From Acidovorax sp. sif1233 (GTDB lineage: Bacteria > Pseudomonadota > Gammaproteobacteria > Burkholderiales > Burkholderiaceae_C): DNA of 64,000 nt. The notes under the pieces are model-generated. The model saw nothing but the letters and a program-made list of their open reading frames with translations. It was not told the DNA's origin and did no database searches. Below, one piece after another: positions 26,930 to 38,222 of this stretch. Location of the stretch: NCBI RefSeq assembly GCF_019218755.1, contig NZ_JAHUWZ010000007.1:185688-249687 (forward strand), written 5' to 3'. The stretch's first letter is position 1. Each line of letters starts with the position of its first letter. A program made the translations under genes and the position numbers.

Positions 26930-27616
26930 TCAGGCCGCCGATTCCCGCCGGGCCCTGTGGGGCCAGAATTTCCCGGCGCCCACCACCAGCAGCGCGCCAA
27001 GCGCCGCGGCCACATAGTGCAGCGAAGGATGCGCCACCACATAGCCATGCAGCGCTGCGTCATTGGCAATGGTTTCCCCCCCCACCCATCCGATCAGGGC
27101 GGCCCCCAGCAGCACGATGGCGGGGAAGCGCTCCATGAGCTTGATCATCAGCGTGCTGCCAAAGATCACGAGCGGAATGCTGATGGCCAGGCCGAGCACC
27201 AGCAGCAGCACGTTGCCGTGCGCCGCAGCGGCAACGGCGATCACGTTGTCCAGGCTCATCACGAGGTCCGCAATGAGAATGGTGCGCACCGCCGCCATGA
27301 GGCTGCCATAGGCCTTCGACTCGCCTTCCTCTTCCTCATCGTCACTGAGCAGCTGGAAGCCGATCCACAGCAGCAGGCAGCCGCCGACGATCTGCAGGAA
27401 CGAGAGCTCCAGCAGCTTGGCTGCCACCACGGTGAGCAGGATGCGCAGCACCACTGCCGCGCCAGACCCCCAGAAAACGGCCTTGCGCTGCTGATGGGGA
27501 GGGAGGGACCGGGCCGCCAGGGCGATGACGACGGCGTTGTCGCCCGAAAGAATGATGTTGATCCAGACGATCTTCATCAGGCCGATCCAGAAATCGGCAC
27601 TTTGCACAAACTCCAT
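26930..27616 (-). CDS. TerC family (YjbE-type) membrane protein, second copy
   Basis: 228 residues, about seven membrane segments, with NIILSGDNAVVIALAAR near residue 20 and LVMSLDNVIAVAAAAH near 110, the same acidic motifs as the copy at 13199. ATG at 27616 is preceded by GGAG at 6 bases; an upstream in-frame GTG at 27628 is less likely. An acidic loop (DDEEEEGE) replaces the corresponding loop of the other copy. No manganese aptamer is visible upstream. Confidence 0.9.
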   Translation of the reverse strand: MEFVQSADFWIGLMKIVWINIILSGDNAVVIALAARSLPPHQQRKAVFWGSGAAVVLRILLTVVAAKLLELSFLQIVGGCLLLWIGFQLLSDDEEEEGESKAYGSLMAAVRTILIADLVMSLDNVIAVAAAAHGNVLLLVLGLAISIPLVIFGSTLMIKLMERFPAIVLLGAALIGWVGGETIANDAALHGYVVAHPSLHYVAAALGALLVVGAGKFWPHRARRESAA

Positions 27617-27641
27617 ACTGAACTCCACTGTTATGAATGCA

Positions 27642-27682
27642 AGAAGCGCCGGGAACCAGGGTTCCGAGCGCTTCTCTTTTTA
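27642..27682 (+). terminator. hairpin with T-run, oriented against the flanking genes
   Basis: Stem AGAAGCGC / GCGCTTCT with inner GGAAC / GTTCC pairing, followed on the plus strand by CTTTTTATT. Strong terminator shape for plus-strand transcripts, though the neighbours (sucD, terC-2) are both on the minus strand. It may stop antisense transcription or form a leader hairpin for terC-2. Confidence 0.6.
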
Positions 27683-27768
27683 TTGGAGCGGCCAGTTTAT
27701 CGGGCCTTGCGGCTGCGGGCGTCCGTAATTGTGCTTACGAATGCCCGTGCCGGTGTAGGGCCGGCAGC

Positions 27769-28665
27769 TTACTTGAGCTGGGCCTTGAGCAGCTTGCCCA
27801 GCTCCGACGGGTTGCGGGTGATGATGAAGCCCGACTCTTCCATGATGGCGAGCTTGGCATCGGCCGTGTCGGCGCCGCCGGAGATCAGCGCGCCGGCATG
27901 GCCCATGCGCTTGCCGGGAGGCGCGGTCACGCCAGCGATGAAGCCCACGATAGGCTTCTTCATGTTGGCCTTGCACCACTGGGCGGCTTCGGCTTCGTCA
28001 GGGCCGCCGATTTCGCCGATCATGATCACGGCGTCGGTGTCCGGATCGTCGTTGAACGCCTTCATCACGTCGATGTGCTTCAAGCCATTGATGGGGTCGC
28101 CACCAATGCCCACGGCGCTCGACTGGCCCAGGCCCACTTCGGTCAACATGGCCACGGCTTCGTACGTCAGCGTGCCGGAGCGGCTCACGACGCCGATGCG
28201 GCCCTTGCGGTGGATGTGGCCGGGCATGATGCCGATCTTGATTTCGTCGGGCGTGATGAGGCCGGGGCAGTTCGGGCCCAGCAGCAGTGTCTTCTTGCCC
28301 CCGGCGGCTTCCTTGGCCTTCATCTTGTTGCGCACCATCAGCATGTCCTTGACCGGAATGCCCTCGGTGATGCAGATGGCCATGTCCAGGTCGGCTTCCA
28401 CAGCTTCCCAGATCGCATCAGCAGCGCCTGCGGGCGGCACGTAGATCACCGACACGGTGGCGCCGGTCTGCGATGCGGCTTCCTTGACGGAGGCGTAGAT
28501 CGGGATGTTGAAGATCGACTCGCCGGCCTTCTTGGGGTTCACGCCTGCCACGAAGCAGTTCTTGCCGTTCGCGTATTCCTGGCACTTCTCGGTGTGGAAC
28601 TGGCCGGTCTTGCCCGTGATGCCCTGGGTGATGACCTTGGTGTCTTTGTTGATGTAGATCGACAT
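27769..28665 (-). CDS. sucD: succinyl-CoA synthetase alpha subunit
   Basis: 298 residues, standard length. CoA- and phosphohistidine-binding features are present: [19 protein letters not shown] at the N-terminus, [10 protein letters not shown] near residue 124 and the active His in [18 protein letters not shown] near 247. With SucC it converts succinyl-CoA to succinate with ATP/GTP formation in the TCA cycle. 15 bases downstream of sucC, one operon. Confidence 0.98.
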   Translation of the reverse strand: MSIYINKDTKVITQGITGKTGQFHTEKCQEYANGKNCFVAGVNPKKAGESIFNIPIYASVKEAASQTGATVSVIYVPPAGAADAIWEAVEADLDMAICITEGIPVKDMLMVRNKMKAKEAAGGKKTLLLGPNCPGLITPDEIKIGIMPGHIHRKGRIGVVSRSGTLTYEAVAMLTEVGLGQSSAVGIGGDPINGLKHIDVMKAFNDDPDTDAVIMIGEIGGPDEAEAAQWCKANMKKPIVGFIAGVTAPPGKRMGHAGALISGGADTADAKLAIMEESGFIITRNPSELGKLLKAQLK

Positions 28666-28680
28666 GTGTGTTCTCCGGGC

Positions 28681-29841
<1,161 letters not shown>

Positions 29842-30062
29842 GAGGTCTCTCTCAGGGAAGGATGGTGGTTACCCGTTTGCCATGAACAACAAAATGTCTG
29901 GCCGCGGGCTGGGGACATGGCAACCAGCGACTGTATCATGTTGCAATGCACCATCCTTGTGCGTGGCTGACGGCTTCGCCGCGCCTGCCGGGTGGCAGTT
30001 TCTTGGCTTTTCTCGTGGTTTCTTGGCAGACTTTGCTGCCCATTTTTTGCAGGAGCACCCTT

Positions 30063-30995
30063 ATGTCCAGAGTCTTTATCGATGGCGAAGCCGGCACCAC
30101 GGGCCTGCAGATCCGTGAGCGCCTGCAGGCCATGCCGCAGATCGAGCTGGTCAGCATCGCGCCCGAGTTGCGCAAGGACCCTGCCGCGAAACGCGACCTG
30201 ATTGCCGGCGTGGATCTGGTGATCCTGTGCCTGCACGACGATGCTGCGCGTGACACCGTGGCGATGGTGGACGAGATTGCCCGGAGCACGGGCCGCAAGG
30301 TCAAGGTGATCGACGCCAGCACGGCCCACCGCACGGCGCCCGGCTGGGTGTTCGGCTTTCCCGAGCTGGCCGCCGGCCAGCGCGAAGCGGTCGCGCAGGC
30401 GGACCGCGTGGCCAATCCCGGCTGCTATGCCACCGGTGCGATTGCGCTGCTGCGCCCGCTGGTGGATGCGGGCCTGGTGCCCCCGGACTTCCCGCTCGCC
30501 CTGCCCTCGGTCAGCGGCTACTCGGGCGGCGGCCGGACCATGATCGAGGCCTATGAGGCCGGCACGGCGCCGTTGTTCGAGGCCTATGCGCTCACGCTGC
30601 AGCACAAGCACCTGCCCGAAATCATGCGTTACACGGGCATCACCCGCCGGCCCATCTTCGTGCCGTCGGTAGGCAACTTCCGCCAGGGCATGCTGGTGCA
30701 GCTGCCGCTGCATCTGGACCTGCTGCCCGGCGCACCCAAGGCGGCCGATTTGCACGACGCGCTGGCGGCGCATTACGCCAGGAGCAATACGCCCGAGCAG
30801 TGGGTCAGCGTGCTGCCCGCCACGGCCGACGGCAAGCTGGATGCAACCGCGCTGAACGACACCAACAAGCTGGAGCTGCGCGTGTTCGCCAACGAAGAGT
30901 ACCGGCACGCCGTGCTGATCGCGCGCCTGGACAACCTGGGCAAAGGCGCCAGCGGCGCGGCCGTGCAGAACCTGCAGCTGATGCTGGGCCTCTGA
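30063..30995 (+). CDS. argC: N-acetyl-gamma-glutamyl-phosphate reductase, type 2
   Basis: 310 residues, the short type-2 form found in many beta- and alphaproteobacteria. [20 protein letters not shown] at the N-terminus, catalytic Cys in [14 protein letters not shown] near residue 117 and [15 protein letters not shown] near 150. NADPH-linked step of arginine synthesis. ATG at 30063 has AGGAG at 8 bases. It is followed by a GC-rich hairpin and converges on recX. Confidence 0.95.
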   Translation: MSRVFIDGEAGTTGLQIRERLQAMPQIELVSIAPELRKDPAAKRDLIAGVDLVILCLHDDAARDTVAMVDEIARSTGRKVKVIDASTAHRTAPGWVFGFPELAAGQREAVAQADRVANPGCYATGAIALLRPLVDAGLVPPDFPLALPSVSGYSGGGRTMIEAYEAGTAPLFEAYALTLQHKHLPEIMRYTGITRRPIFVPSVGNFRQGMLVQLPLHLDLLPGAPKAADLHDALAAHYARSNTPEQWVSVLPATADGKLDATALNDTNKLELRVFANEEYRHAVLIARLDNLGKGASGAAVQNLQLMLGL

Positions 30996-31018
30996 CGGCG
31001 GAGATAGGTGTGGGGACA

Positions 31019-31056
31019 ACAGGCGGCTCCGGAGCGTGGCCGCCTGTGCTGTCTTC
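31019..31056 (+). terminator. candidate terminator hairpin between argC and recX
   Basis: 9-base stem ACAGGCGGC / GCCGCCTGT (31019-31027 and 31039-31047), 11-base loop, then the modest pyrimidine stretch GCTGTCTTCT. Located 24 bases after the argC stop, between convergent genes. Confidence 0.5.
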
Positions 31057-31102
31057 TGGGTCCCGGGGCCTTGGGGCGCCGCCCCTGCCCGCGTGACCGG
31101 CC

Positions 31103-31567
31103 CTAGATCTCGCCCTGGATTTCCGGCGCTTCGCCACGCACGACGCGCCGGGTGATCTCGCCCGAAAACCCGCGTGCGGTCAGAAAGCGGACTTGCCGCG
31201 CACGTTGCTGCGCATCGTCCGCCACGGCGCCAAATTTGCGCAGCCACAGTGCATGGGCGCGTGCCCATTCGCTGCCTTTGAGTTGGTCGAGGGCGTGCTG
31301 AACCGCCTCGGGGCCGATGCCCTTGGCGTGCAGCTCCTGCCGTATGCGCTGGGAACCCAGGCGGCCCGCGCGCTGGTGCAGCACGGATTCCACCACCCGG
31401 GCCTCGCTGATGAAGTCGCGCGCCTGCAGGTCTTCCAGCAGGGCCTGCAGGTCGTCGCCCTCCTGCACATGCGGCGCGAGCTTGCGCCGCAGTTCAGCGA
31501 GCGAGTGCTCGCGCTGGCTCAGCAGCCGCAGCGCCCGCCCCTTGAGCGAGAGCGTGGTGAACCCCAT
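31103..31567 (-). CDS. recX: recombination regulator RecX
   Basis: 154 residues composed of three-helix repeats typical of RecX ([57 protein letters not shown]). It modulates RecA filaments. It lies downstream of recA on the same strand with repeat copy C in the 83-base gap, whose hairpin could set the recX to recA ratio. Confidence 0.93.
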   Translation of the reverse strand: MGFTTLSLKGRALRLLSQREHSLAELRRKLAPHVQEGDDLQALLEDLQARDFISEARVVESVLHQRAGRLGSQRIRQELHAKGIGPEAVQHALDQLKGSEWARAHALWLRKFGAVADDAQQRARQVRFLTARGFSGEITRRVVRGEAPEIQGEI

Positions 31568-31578
31568 GGCCTCTTCTT

Positions 31579-31644
31579 TGCTTTCAATTCAATAGCTGCC
31601 AGCGCTTGTCAATCAAGCGCTGGAAGGCAATCTGGCTTGAATTG
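31579..31644 (+). repeat. short hairpin repeat, copy C (recA-recX spacer)
   Basis: Best preserved hairpin in the family here: CCAGCGCTTG, 5-base loop TCAAT, CAAGCGCTGG, a perfect 10-base stem at 31599-31623, flanked by AATAGCTG on the left and GGCTTGAATTG on the right. It occupies almost the whole gap between recA and recX. Confidence 0.85.
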
Positions 31645-31650
31645 TGGCGG

Positions 31651-32724
<1,074 letters not shown>

Positions 32725-32785
32725 GAGAAAACTCCTTGAGAAACAATGGGTTGGGTGCCTGCACCTCTCTGCGGTTAATCACAGG

Positions 32786-32801
32786 CTGGATGCTTGAACA
32801 G
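32786..32801 (-). promoter_or_regulatory. LexA box upstream of recA
   Basis: Minus-strand CTGTTCAAGCATCCAG fits CTGT-N8-ACAG with one mismatch (CCAG). It is in the recA promoter region, the expected place for an SOS operator. Confidence 0.65.
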
Positions 32802-32842
32802 TAGTTTATGCGAGCCGTCGCGTGGCATTCAAGCACAATTTA

Positions 32843-32857
32843 GTCAGTTTGCCTGAC
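32843..32857. promoter_or_regulatory. candidate MarR autoregulatory operator
   Basis: Perfect inverted repeat GTCAG-TTTGC-CTGAC ending 10 bases before the MarR start at 32867, in the divergent recA-marR region. Its size and place suit self-repression by the MarR protein. Confidence 0.5.
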
Positions 32858-32866
32858 AATGTACGG

Positions 32867-33355
32867 ATGCCTGATATGCCTCTTCCTTCACCCCCCGATG
32901 ACGGCTGGCGCCAGACCCACCTGGGCCGCCTGTTCGGCCACGCCATGCGGCGCTTCGACGCGCGCGTGCTGCAGCTCATGGCGCACAACGTGGAGGTGCC
33001 GCTGGCGCTGTCCAACCTCGCGGCGCGCGACCAGGTGAGCGCCGCCCACATGCACATCACGCGCCACCTGGCGCTGCAGGGCGACCGGCTGACCGACCTG
33101 GCCCAGCGCGCGGGCATGACCAAGCAGGCGATGGCCAACCTGGTGGACCAGTGCGAGGCCTGGGGCCTGGTCACGCGCGAGGCCGATCCGCTGGATGCGC
33201 GTGCGCGCCGCGTGTGCTTCACGCCCACGGGCCTGGCCTGGCTGCAGGCGTTTCGCGATGCCGTCGCGCAGGCCGAGGCGGAGTTCCGGGCGGAGGTGGG
33301 CAACGACGTGGCCACCGTGGTGGCGATCGGGCTGGAGGCCTATGCGGGCGGCTAG
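32867..33355 (+). CDS. MarR family transcriptional regulator
   Basis: 162 residues from ATG at 32867. Winged-helix pattern: DRLTDLAQRAGMTKQAMANLVDQCEAWGLVTREADPLDARARRVCFTPTGLAWL, the MarR recognition helix and wing. An in-frame ATG at 32822 would place the candidate operator inside the gene and is less likely. Divergent from recA. Target and ligand unknown. Confidence 0.85.
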   Translation: MPDMPLPSPPDDGWRQTHLGRLFGHAMRRFDARVLQLMAHNVEVPLALSNLAARDQVSAAHMHITRHLALQGDRLTDLAQRAGMTKQAMANLVDQCEAWGLVTREADPLDARARRVCFTPTGLAWLQAFRDAVAQAEAEFRAEVGNDVATVVAIGLEAYAGG

Positions 33356-33400
33356 GCCGCTGCACGGTCATCCAGGCGCCCCGGGGTGTGGGCCTGGCCT

Positions 33401-33922
33401 TCAGGCGCGCGGGGCGCTCTCCTGCCGCGCGGCGTGGCTCAGCGCGTGGGGGTCCAGCCGCAGCGCGCGCAATGCCCGCGCCGCCACGCCCTGCGGCGTG
33501 GCCGCGATCAGTGCCACCACGTGCGCACCCAGCAAGGGGCCGGGCTGGCCCTTGCGGGCCTCCGCCAGTGCCTGGATGAGGCCCTCGCCGGAGGGCTGCG
33601 CGCGGTAGATCCCGGCCTGCGGCGCACAGGGTGCGGCGGGCGGCATTTCGGCATCAATGCCGATCTGCGCCAGCGCATCGCGGTACTGCTGTTCGATCGC
33701 GGCGGGCAGGGCGTCCGGGTTCGCGCCAACGCGCGCGAAAGCGCGGCGCGCGGAGCCGTCGGGCAGCTCGATGGCGGCCAGCAGGAAGTGCTCCGCGCCC
33801 GGTTGCGGCTGGCCCCGGGCGCGGGCGTGGTGCTCGGCGCGCGTGCACAGCCGGTGCAGGGTGCGCATGTCGTTCAGGCGCTGGCGGATGTGTTGCAGCA
33901 TGGGGAGGAGTCCTTCCATCAT
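33401..33922 (-). CDS. Clp N-terminal (double Clp-N) domain protein without ATPase
   Basis: 173 residues. Two Clp-N-like repeats: EHFLLAAIELPDGSARRAFA near residue 43, and LLGAHVVALIAATPQGVAARALRAL near 128, as in the substrate-recognition domain of ClpA/ClpC, but with no AAA+ module. The start overlaps the stop of the HTH gene as ATGA, so the two are coupled. Such stand-alone Clp-N proteins paired with a small HTH gene are familiar from actinobacteria. Role unknown; possibly ligand sensing or adaptor. Confidence 0.8.
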   Translation of the reverse strand: MMEGLLPMLQHIRQRLNDMRTLHRLCTRAEHHARARGQPQPGAEHFLLAAIELPDGSARRAFARVGANPDALPAAIEQQYRDALAQIGIDAEMPPAAPCAPQAGIYRAQPSGEGLIQALAEARKGQPGPLLGAHVVALIAATPQGVAARALRALRLDPHALSHAARQESAPRA

Positions 33923-34149
33923 CCAGGGGGGGCGGGGCGCGTGGCCTGGGGAGAGAGCCGCTTGTGCGCCGCCTGCTTGCTGACGCCCAGGGCCTGGGCA
34001 ATCTGCGCCCACGACCACCCCCGCTCCAGGGCGGTGGCCACGGCCGCCGCCTCCAGCCGGTCGGCCATCAGGCGCAGGGCCACCACGGCGGCCAGCGCGG
34101 CTTCGGGGTCGTCGTGCGGGGGCAGCTGCAGGGGCGGTGGGGTCGGCAT
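33919..34149 (-). CDS. small HTH DNA-binding protein
   Basis: 76 residues. An amphipathic helix (DPEAALAAVVALRLMADRLE) precedes a helix-turn-helix (ALERGWSWAQIAQALGVSKQAAHKRL). It resembles the small actinobacterial HTH proteins encoded before Clp-N genes. Its promoter carries two copies of one inverted repeat, suggesting self-regulation. The -10 element ends 6 bases before the ATG, so the mRNA may be leaderless. Confidence 0.8.
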   Translation of the reverse strand: MPTPPPLQLPPHDDPEAALAAVVALRLMADRLEAAAVATALERGWSWAQIAQALGVSKQAAHKRLSPQATRPAPPG

Positions 34150-34151
34150 TC

Positions 34152-34195
34152 GTCAACTGTAGTTGGCGGAACTCGTATCGTCAACAAAGGTTGAC
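34152..34195 (-). promoter_or_regulatory. promoter with two tandem operators for the HTH/Clp-N pair
   Basis: Minus-strand -35 TTGACG (34179-34184), 17-base spacer and -10 TACAGT (34156-34161). Inverted repeats GTCAAC-N4-GTTGGC (34152-34167) and GTCAAC-N4-GTTGAC (34180-34195), centres 28 bases apart, cover the -10 and -35 respectively. This is a textbook repressible promoter. Confidence 0.75.
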
Positions 34196-34230
34196 AACAG
34201 GGCCGGGAGCCTGGCCCGGGGGGCGGGCCC

Positions 34231-35199
34231 TCAGGGCGCCGGCCCGGTGCCAGCCGCGGCGCCCGTGGGCGGGGGCGCCGCGCCTGCGGGCTCCGCGCAC
34301 GCCAGCAACCACTGCCGGAAGCACTGCAGCGCATGCAGCTGCGTGCGGCCTTCGGGGTAGCAGAGCCAGTAGCCCACCTCGCTCTGGTAGCCCCCGCGCT
34401 GGACGGCGGCGGCCAGCGGCTCGCGCACCAGGCCGGCGGTGATCTCGTCCTGCACCAGGCAGCGCGGCACCAGGGCCAGGCCCATGCCGGCCATCACCGC
34501 GCGGATCATGGTCTGGAACTGGTCGAACTGCGGGCCGGCCAGCGGGTCGAGCTGGCCCTGTACCCCGTGCATCTCGCTCCAGCGCAGCCAGGCCTCGGGC
34601 ACGGTCACGTGGCGCAGCAGCGCGTAGCGCGCCACGTCGCGCGGGGTGTGGATGGGCCAGTCCGCCACCTTGGCGCGCGGGGCGATCAGGGCCACGTCGT
34701 TGCCCGTGATGTAGTGGGCGTGGGCGCCCGGCCAGTGGCCATCGCCGAACAGGATGGCGCAGTCGAGCTCGGGCCGTTCGAAGTTGTAGCTGTGCACGTA
34801 CGGCACGAAGTGCAGCGTGACCTGCGGGTGTTGCTGCTGGAACTGCGGCAGGCGCGGAATGAGCCACTTGGCGGCGAAGGTGGGCAGGCTCGACAGGTGC
34901 AGCGCGCCGCCGCCGTCATCGCTGGTGATCAGCTCCAGGGTGGCGGCCTCCAGCTGCGCCAGCACGGCGCGCACGGCCTTCTCGTAGCGCTCGCCCGCGG
35001 GGGTCAGCGCCAGGCGCTTGCGGCTGCGCTCGAACAGCGGCACGCCCACCCAGGCCTCCAGCTCCTTCACCTGCTTGCTCACCGCGCTCTGCGTGAGGTG
35101 CAGTGCCTCGGCGGCCCGCGAGACGCTGCCGAAGCGCGTGACGGTGGAAAACGCCCGCAGCAGGTGCAAGGGGGGTGAAAGGCGGCGCAGGGAAGACAT
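34231..35199 (-). CDS. LysR family transcriptional regulator (GcvA-like)
   Basis: 322 residues. N-terminal HTH LHLLRAFSTVTRFGSVSRAAEALHLTQSAVSKQVKELEAWVGVPLFER, then a periplasmic-binding-like effector domain (LSSLPTFAAKWLIPRLPQF near residue 103), characteristic of the GcvA branch. Divergent from a Bug-family receptor gene with 108 bases between them, so probably its regulator. The C-terminal tail is Ala/Pro/Gly rich. Confidence 0.93.
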   Translation of the reverse strand: MSSLRRLSPPLHLLRAFSTVTRFGSVSRAAEALHLTQSAVSKQVKELEAWVGVPLFERSRKRLALTPAGERYEKAVRAVLAQLEAATLELITSDDGGGALHLSSLPTFAAKWLIPRLPQFQQQHPQVTLHFVPYVHSYNFERPELDCAILFGDGHWPGAHAHYITGNDVALIAPRAKVADWPIHTPRDVARYALLRHVTVPEAWLRWSEMHGVQGQLDPLAGPQFDQFQTMIRAVMAGMGLALVPRCLVQDEITAGLVREPLAAAVQRGGYQSEVGYWLCYPEGRTQLHALQCFRQWLLACAEPAGAAPPPTGAAAGTGPAP

Positions 35200-35214
35200 C
35201 GTAAGTTATCAAAT

Positions 35215-35231
35215 CATTCCATATGGGAATG
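35215..35231. promoter_or_regulatory. candidate LysR-type operator
   Basis: Perfect inverted repeat CATTCC-ATATG-GGAATG in the lysR/Bug divergent region, flanked by two direct GTTATCA copies (35205 and 35231). It contains the T-N11-A core expected for LysR-type sites. Confidence 0.5.
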
Positions 35232-35307
35232 TTATCAGGCATATCCATTGCTTGGTAGGGCTCGTGGATTCCATTAATCTCAACCTACCCCATAGGAGAA
35301 ATGTCCC

Positions 35308-36273
35308 ATGCAACGCCGTCATCTGCTCTCAGCCCTGGCCACAGTATCTTTCGTTCCTGGAATAACTCTGGCGCAAGAAGGCAAGCCCCTGCGCATCATC
35401 GTGCCCTTTCCGCCCGGAGGCGCCACGGACATGACCGTGCGCAGCCTGCAGGAGTCGCTGGCCCGCATCCTCAAGCAGCCTGTGGTGCTGGAAAACCGCG
35501 GCGGCGCGGGGGGCTCCATCGGCATGGCCGAAGCCGCGCGCGCTCCGGCCGACGGCCTCACGCTGGGCGTGGCCACGCTGTCCACGCACGGCGTGAACCC
35601 CGCCGTCTACAGCAAGCTGCCCTACGACCCCATCAAGGACTTCGTGGGCGTGACCGAGATGGTGAAGGCCCCCGGCGTCGTGGTGGTGAACCCGGCCGTG
35701 CTGCCCGTCAAGGACTTTGCCGACCTCGTGAAGTACCTGAAGGCCCATCCCGGCAAGGTTTCGTATGCCACGCCCGGCAACGGCACCATCGGCCACATGT
35801 GGGGCGAGCTGTTCAAGAGCAGCACCGGCACGGCCATGGTGCACATTCCCTACCGCGGTGCGGGCCCGGCCGTCAACGACGTGCTGGCCGGCCAGGTGGC
35901 GGTGTATTTCGACCAGGTGGCTTCCTCGCTGCCGCACATCAAGTCCGGCAAGCTCAGGGCGCTGGCGGTGTCCTGGCCCGAGCGGCTTGACGTGCTGCCC
36001 GACGTCCCCACCTACGCACAGCTGGGTTTCGCCAACAACAACGACCCGTCCTGGTTCGGCCTGGTGGCTCCCGCGGGCACGCCCGCGGCCGCGGTGGACC
36101 GCATCCAGCAGGCCGTGGCCCAGGCGCTCAAGGAGCCCGCCGTGCGCGAGCGCCTCGCGGGACAGGGGCTGTACCCGTCGGGCACCACGTCCCGGGACTT
36201 CACGGCGCAGATCGCCCGCGAGATCGACAAGATGAAACGGGTGGCGGCCTTTGCGAAGGTGGCGCTGGATTGA
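35308..36273 (+). CDS. Bug-family tripartite tricarboxylate receptor, copy 1
   Basis: 321 residues with a signal peptide (MQRRHLLSALATVSFVPGIT, cleavage near LAQ-EG). Bug/TctC motifs: LRIIVPFPPGGATDMTVR near residue 29, VVLENRGGAGGSIG near 59 and YATPGNGTIGHMWGELF near 152. AGGAG lies 10 bases before the ATG. Divergent from lysR. No TctA/TctB membrane genes are nearby, so it is an orphan receptor. About half its residues look shared with the receptor at 39822. Confidence 0.93.
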   Translation: MQRRHLLSALATVSFVPGITLAQEGKPLRIIVPFPPGGATDMTVRSLQESLARILKQPVVLENRGGAGGSIGMAEAARAPADGLTLGVATLSTHGVNPAVYSKLPYDPIKDFVGVTEMVKAPGVVVVNPAVLPVKDFADLVKYLKAHPGKVSYATPGNGTIGHMWGELFKSSTGTAMVHIPYRGAGPAVNDVLAGQVAVYFDQVASSLPHIKSGKLRALAVSWPERLDVLPDVPTYAQLGFANNNDPSWFGLVAPAGTPAAAVDRIQQAVAQALKEPAVRERLAGQGLYPSGTTSRDFTAQIAREIDKMKRVAAFAKVALD

Positions 36274-36474
36274 CATGGGCCCCCGCTGAGCCGCCTCGCG
36301 CGATCCACCCCACGGGCGGTGGCGGGCCGGCGGCCAGGGGGAGCCTCATTTTCTTCGATACCGGGCCCCTGGGCCCGGCGGCCACAGCTGGAGGAGTCCA
36401 TCTCAGGGATAACCATGGTCTCCAACCGGCCCGGGCGGCTAGGCCGGCCGCCCCACTTTGCGCACACTCTGCCT

Positions 36475-37401
36475 ATGCATGCCGCTTTGAAACTGATCAA
36501 CCGACGATTCCAGCAGGCCCAGCCCGGTGCCACCGGTTCCCCCGGCACCCCGCTGGCGCCTGCGGCCTTCACCTACCTGCCCGGCACCACGGCGCTGGTG
36601 CTCGATTCGCCGCACAGCGGCACACAATACCCCGCCGACTTCGGCTCGGCCTGCGACCTGCCCACGCTGCGCCGCGCCGAGGACACGCACGTCGAGAAGA
36701 TCTACGCCTTTGCCCCCGCGCTGGGCGTAGCCTGGGTCGAAGCCCACTTCCCCCGCATCTACCTCGACGCCAACCGCGACACGACCGAGCTCGACACCTC
36801 CCTGCTCGACGGCGAGTGGACCGGCCCCATCTCCACCGACCCCCAGGTGCTCAGCAAGGTGCGCCTGGGCAAGGGCCTGATCTGGAAGTTCACCGACGAG
36901 GGCGAGCCCATCTACAGCCGCCAGCTCACCGTGGCCGAGGTGCGCGCGCGCATCGACCGCTGCTGGCGCCCCTACCATGCGGCCGTGGCCCAGGCCATCG
37001 ACGCCGCCCATGCGCGCCACGGCTACAGCATCCACATCAACTGCCACTCCATGCCCGCCGTGGCAGGGCGCTTCGCCACCGAGTTCCCGGGGCTGGAGCA
37101 CGCGGACTTCGTGGTGGGCGACCGCGACGGCACCACCGCCAGCCCGGCGCTGTCGGCGCTGGTGTGCGAGCACCTGCGCGGCTGTGGCTACAGCGTGGAA
37201 TACAACCACCCCTACAAGGGCGTGGAGTTGGTGCGCCGCTACGGCAACCCCGCGCAGCACCGCCACAGCATCCAGGTCGAGATCAACCGCAAGCTCTACA
37301 TGGACGAGGGCACGCTCGCCCAGCACCCCGAGGGCATGGCCCGGCTGCAGGCAGACCTGCAGAAACTGGTGCGCCTGCTGCTCGCACACGATCCGCGCTG
37401 A
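36475..37401 (+). CDS. N-formylglutamate amidohydrolase family protein
   Basis: 308 residues. Family motifs: LVLDSPHSGTQYPADFG near residue 42, RAEDTHVEKIYAFAPALG, YLDANRDTTELD near 100 and INCHSMPAVAG near 187, giving the zinc ligands. Members hydrolyse N-formylglutamate (histidine catabolism) or related N-acyl amino acids, but no hut genes are near. The 201-base region before it shows no clear promoter. Start at 36475 (MHAALKL) chosen from coding character. Confidence 0.88.
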   Translation: MHAALKLINRRFQQAQPGATGSPGTPLAPAAFTYLPGTTALVLDSPHSGTQYPADFGSACDLPTLRRAEDTHVEKIYAFAPALGVAWVEAHFPRIYLDANRDTTELDTSLLDGEWTGPISTDPQVLSKVRLGKGLIWKFTDEGEPIYSRQLTVAEVRARIDRCWRPYHAAVAQAIDAAHARHGYSIHINCHSMPAVAGRFATEFPGLEHADFVVGDRDGTTASPALSALVCEHLRGCGYSVEYNHPYKGVELVRRYGNPAQHRHSIQVEINRKLYMDEGTLAQHPEGMARLQADLQKLVRLLLAHDPR

Positions 37402-37483
37402 CGCGGCGCGCAAGGGCGGGGCCATCCTAGAATCGAGGGCAGGCGCGGCGCCAGACCGTAGCCAACCCTCAAGGAGACACCGC

Positions 37484-38156
<673 letters not shown>

Positions 38157-38158
<2 letters not shown>

Positions 38159-38222
38159 CTCCTGAAATGATAGCTACTTGCGCTTTCTAGACGGGCGCCA
38201 GTGGCTCAAAGGGCTTGAAACC
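38157..38222 (+). repeat. short hairpin repeat, copy D (degenerate)
   Basis: AGCTCCTGAAATGATAGCTA, then a decayed hairpin (TTGCGCTTTCTAGACGGGCGCC), then AGTGGCTCAAAGGGCTTGAA. Same orientation as copy C. It begins within the stop codon of the response regulator and runs up to the probable start of the sensor kinase, supplying its AAAGGG ribosome site. Confidence 0.7.

Noticed and set aside
32822..32866. Upstream ATG as MarR start
   Set aside because: It would place a clean inverted repeat inside the gene; the downstream ATG at 32867 leaves it as an operator.
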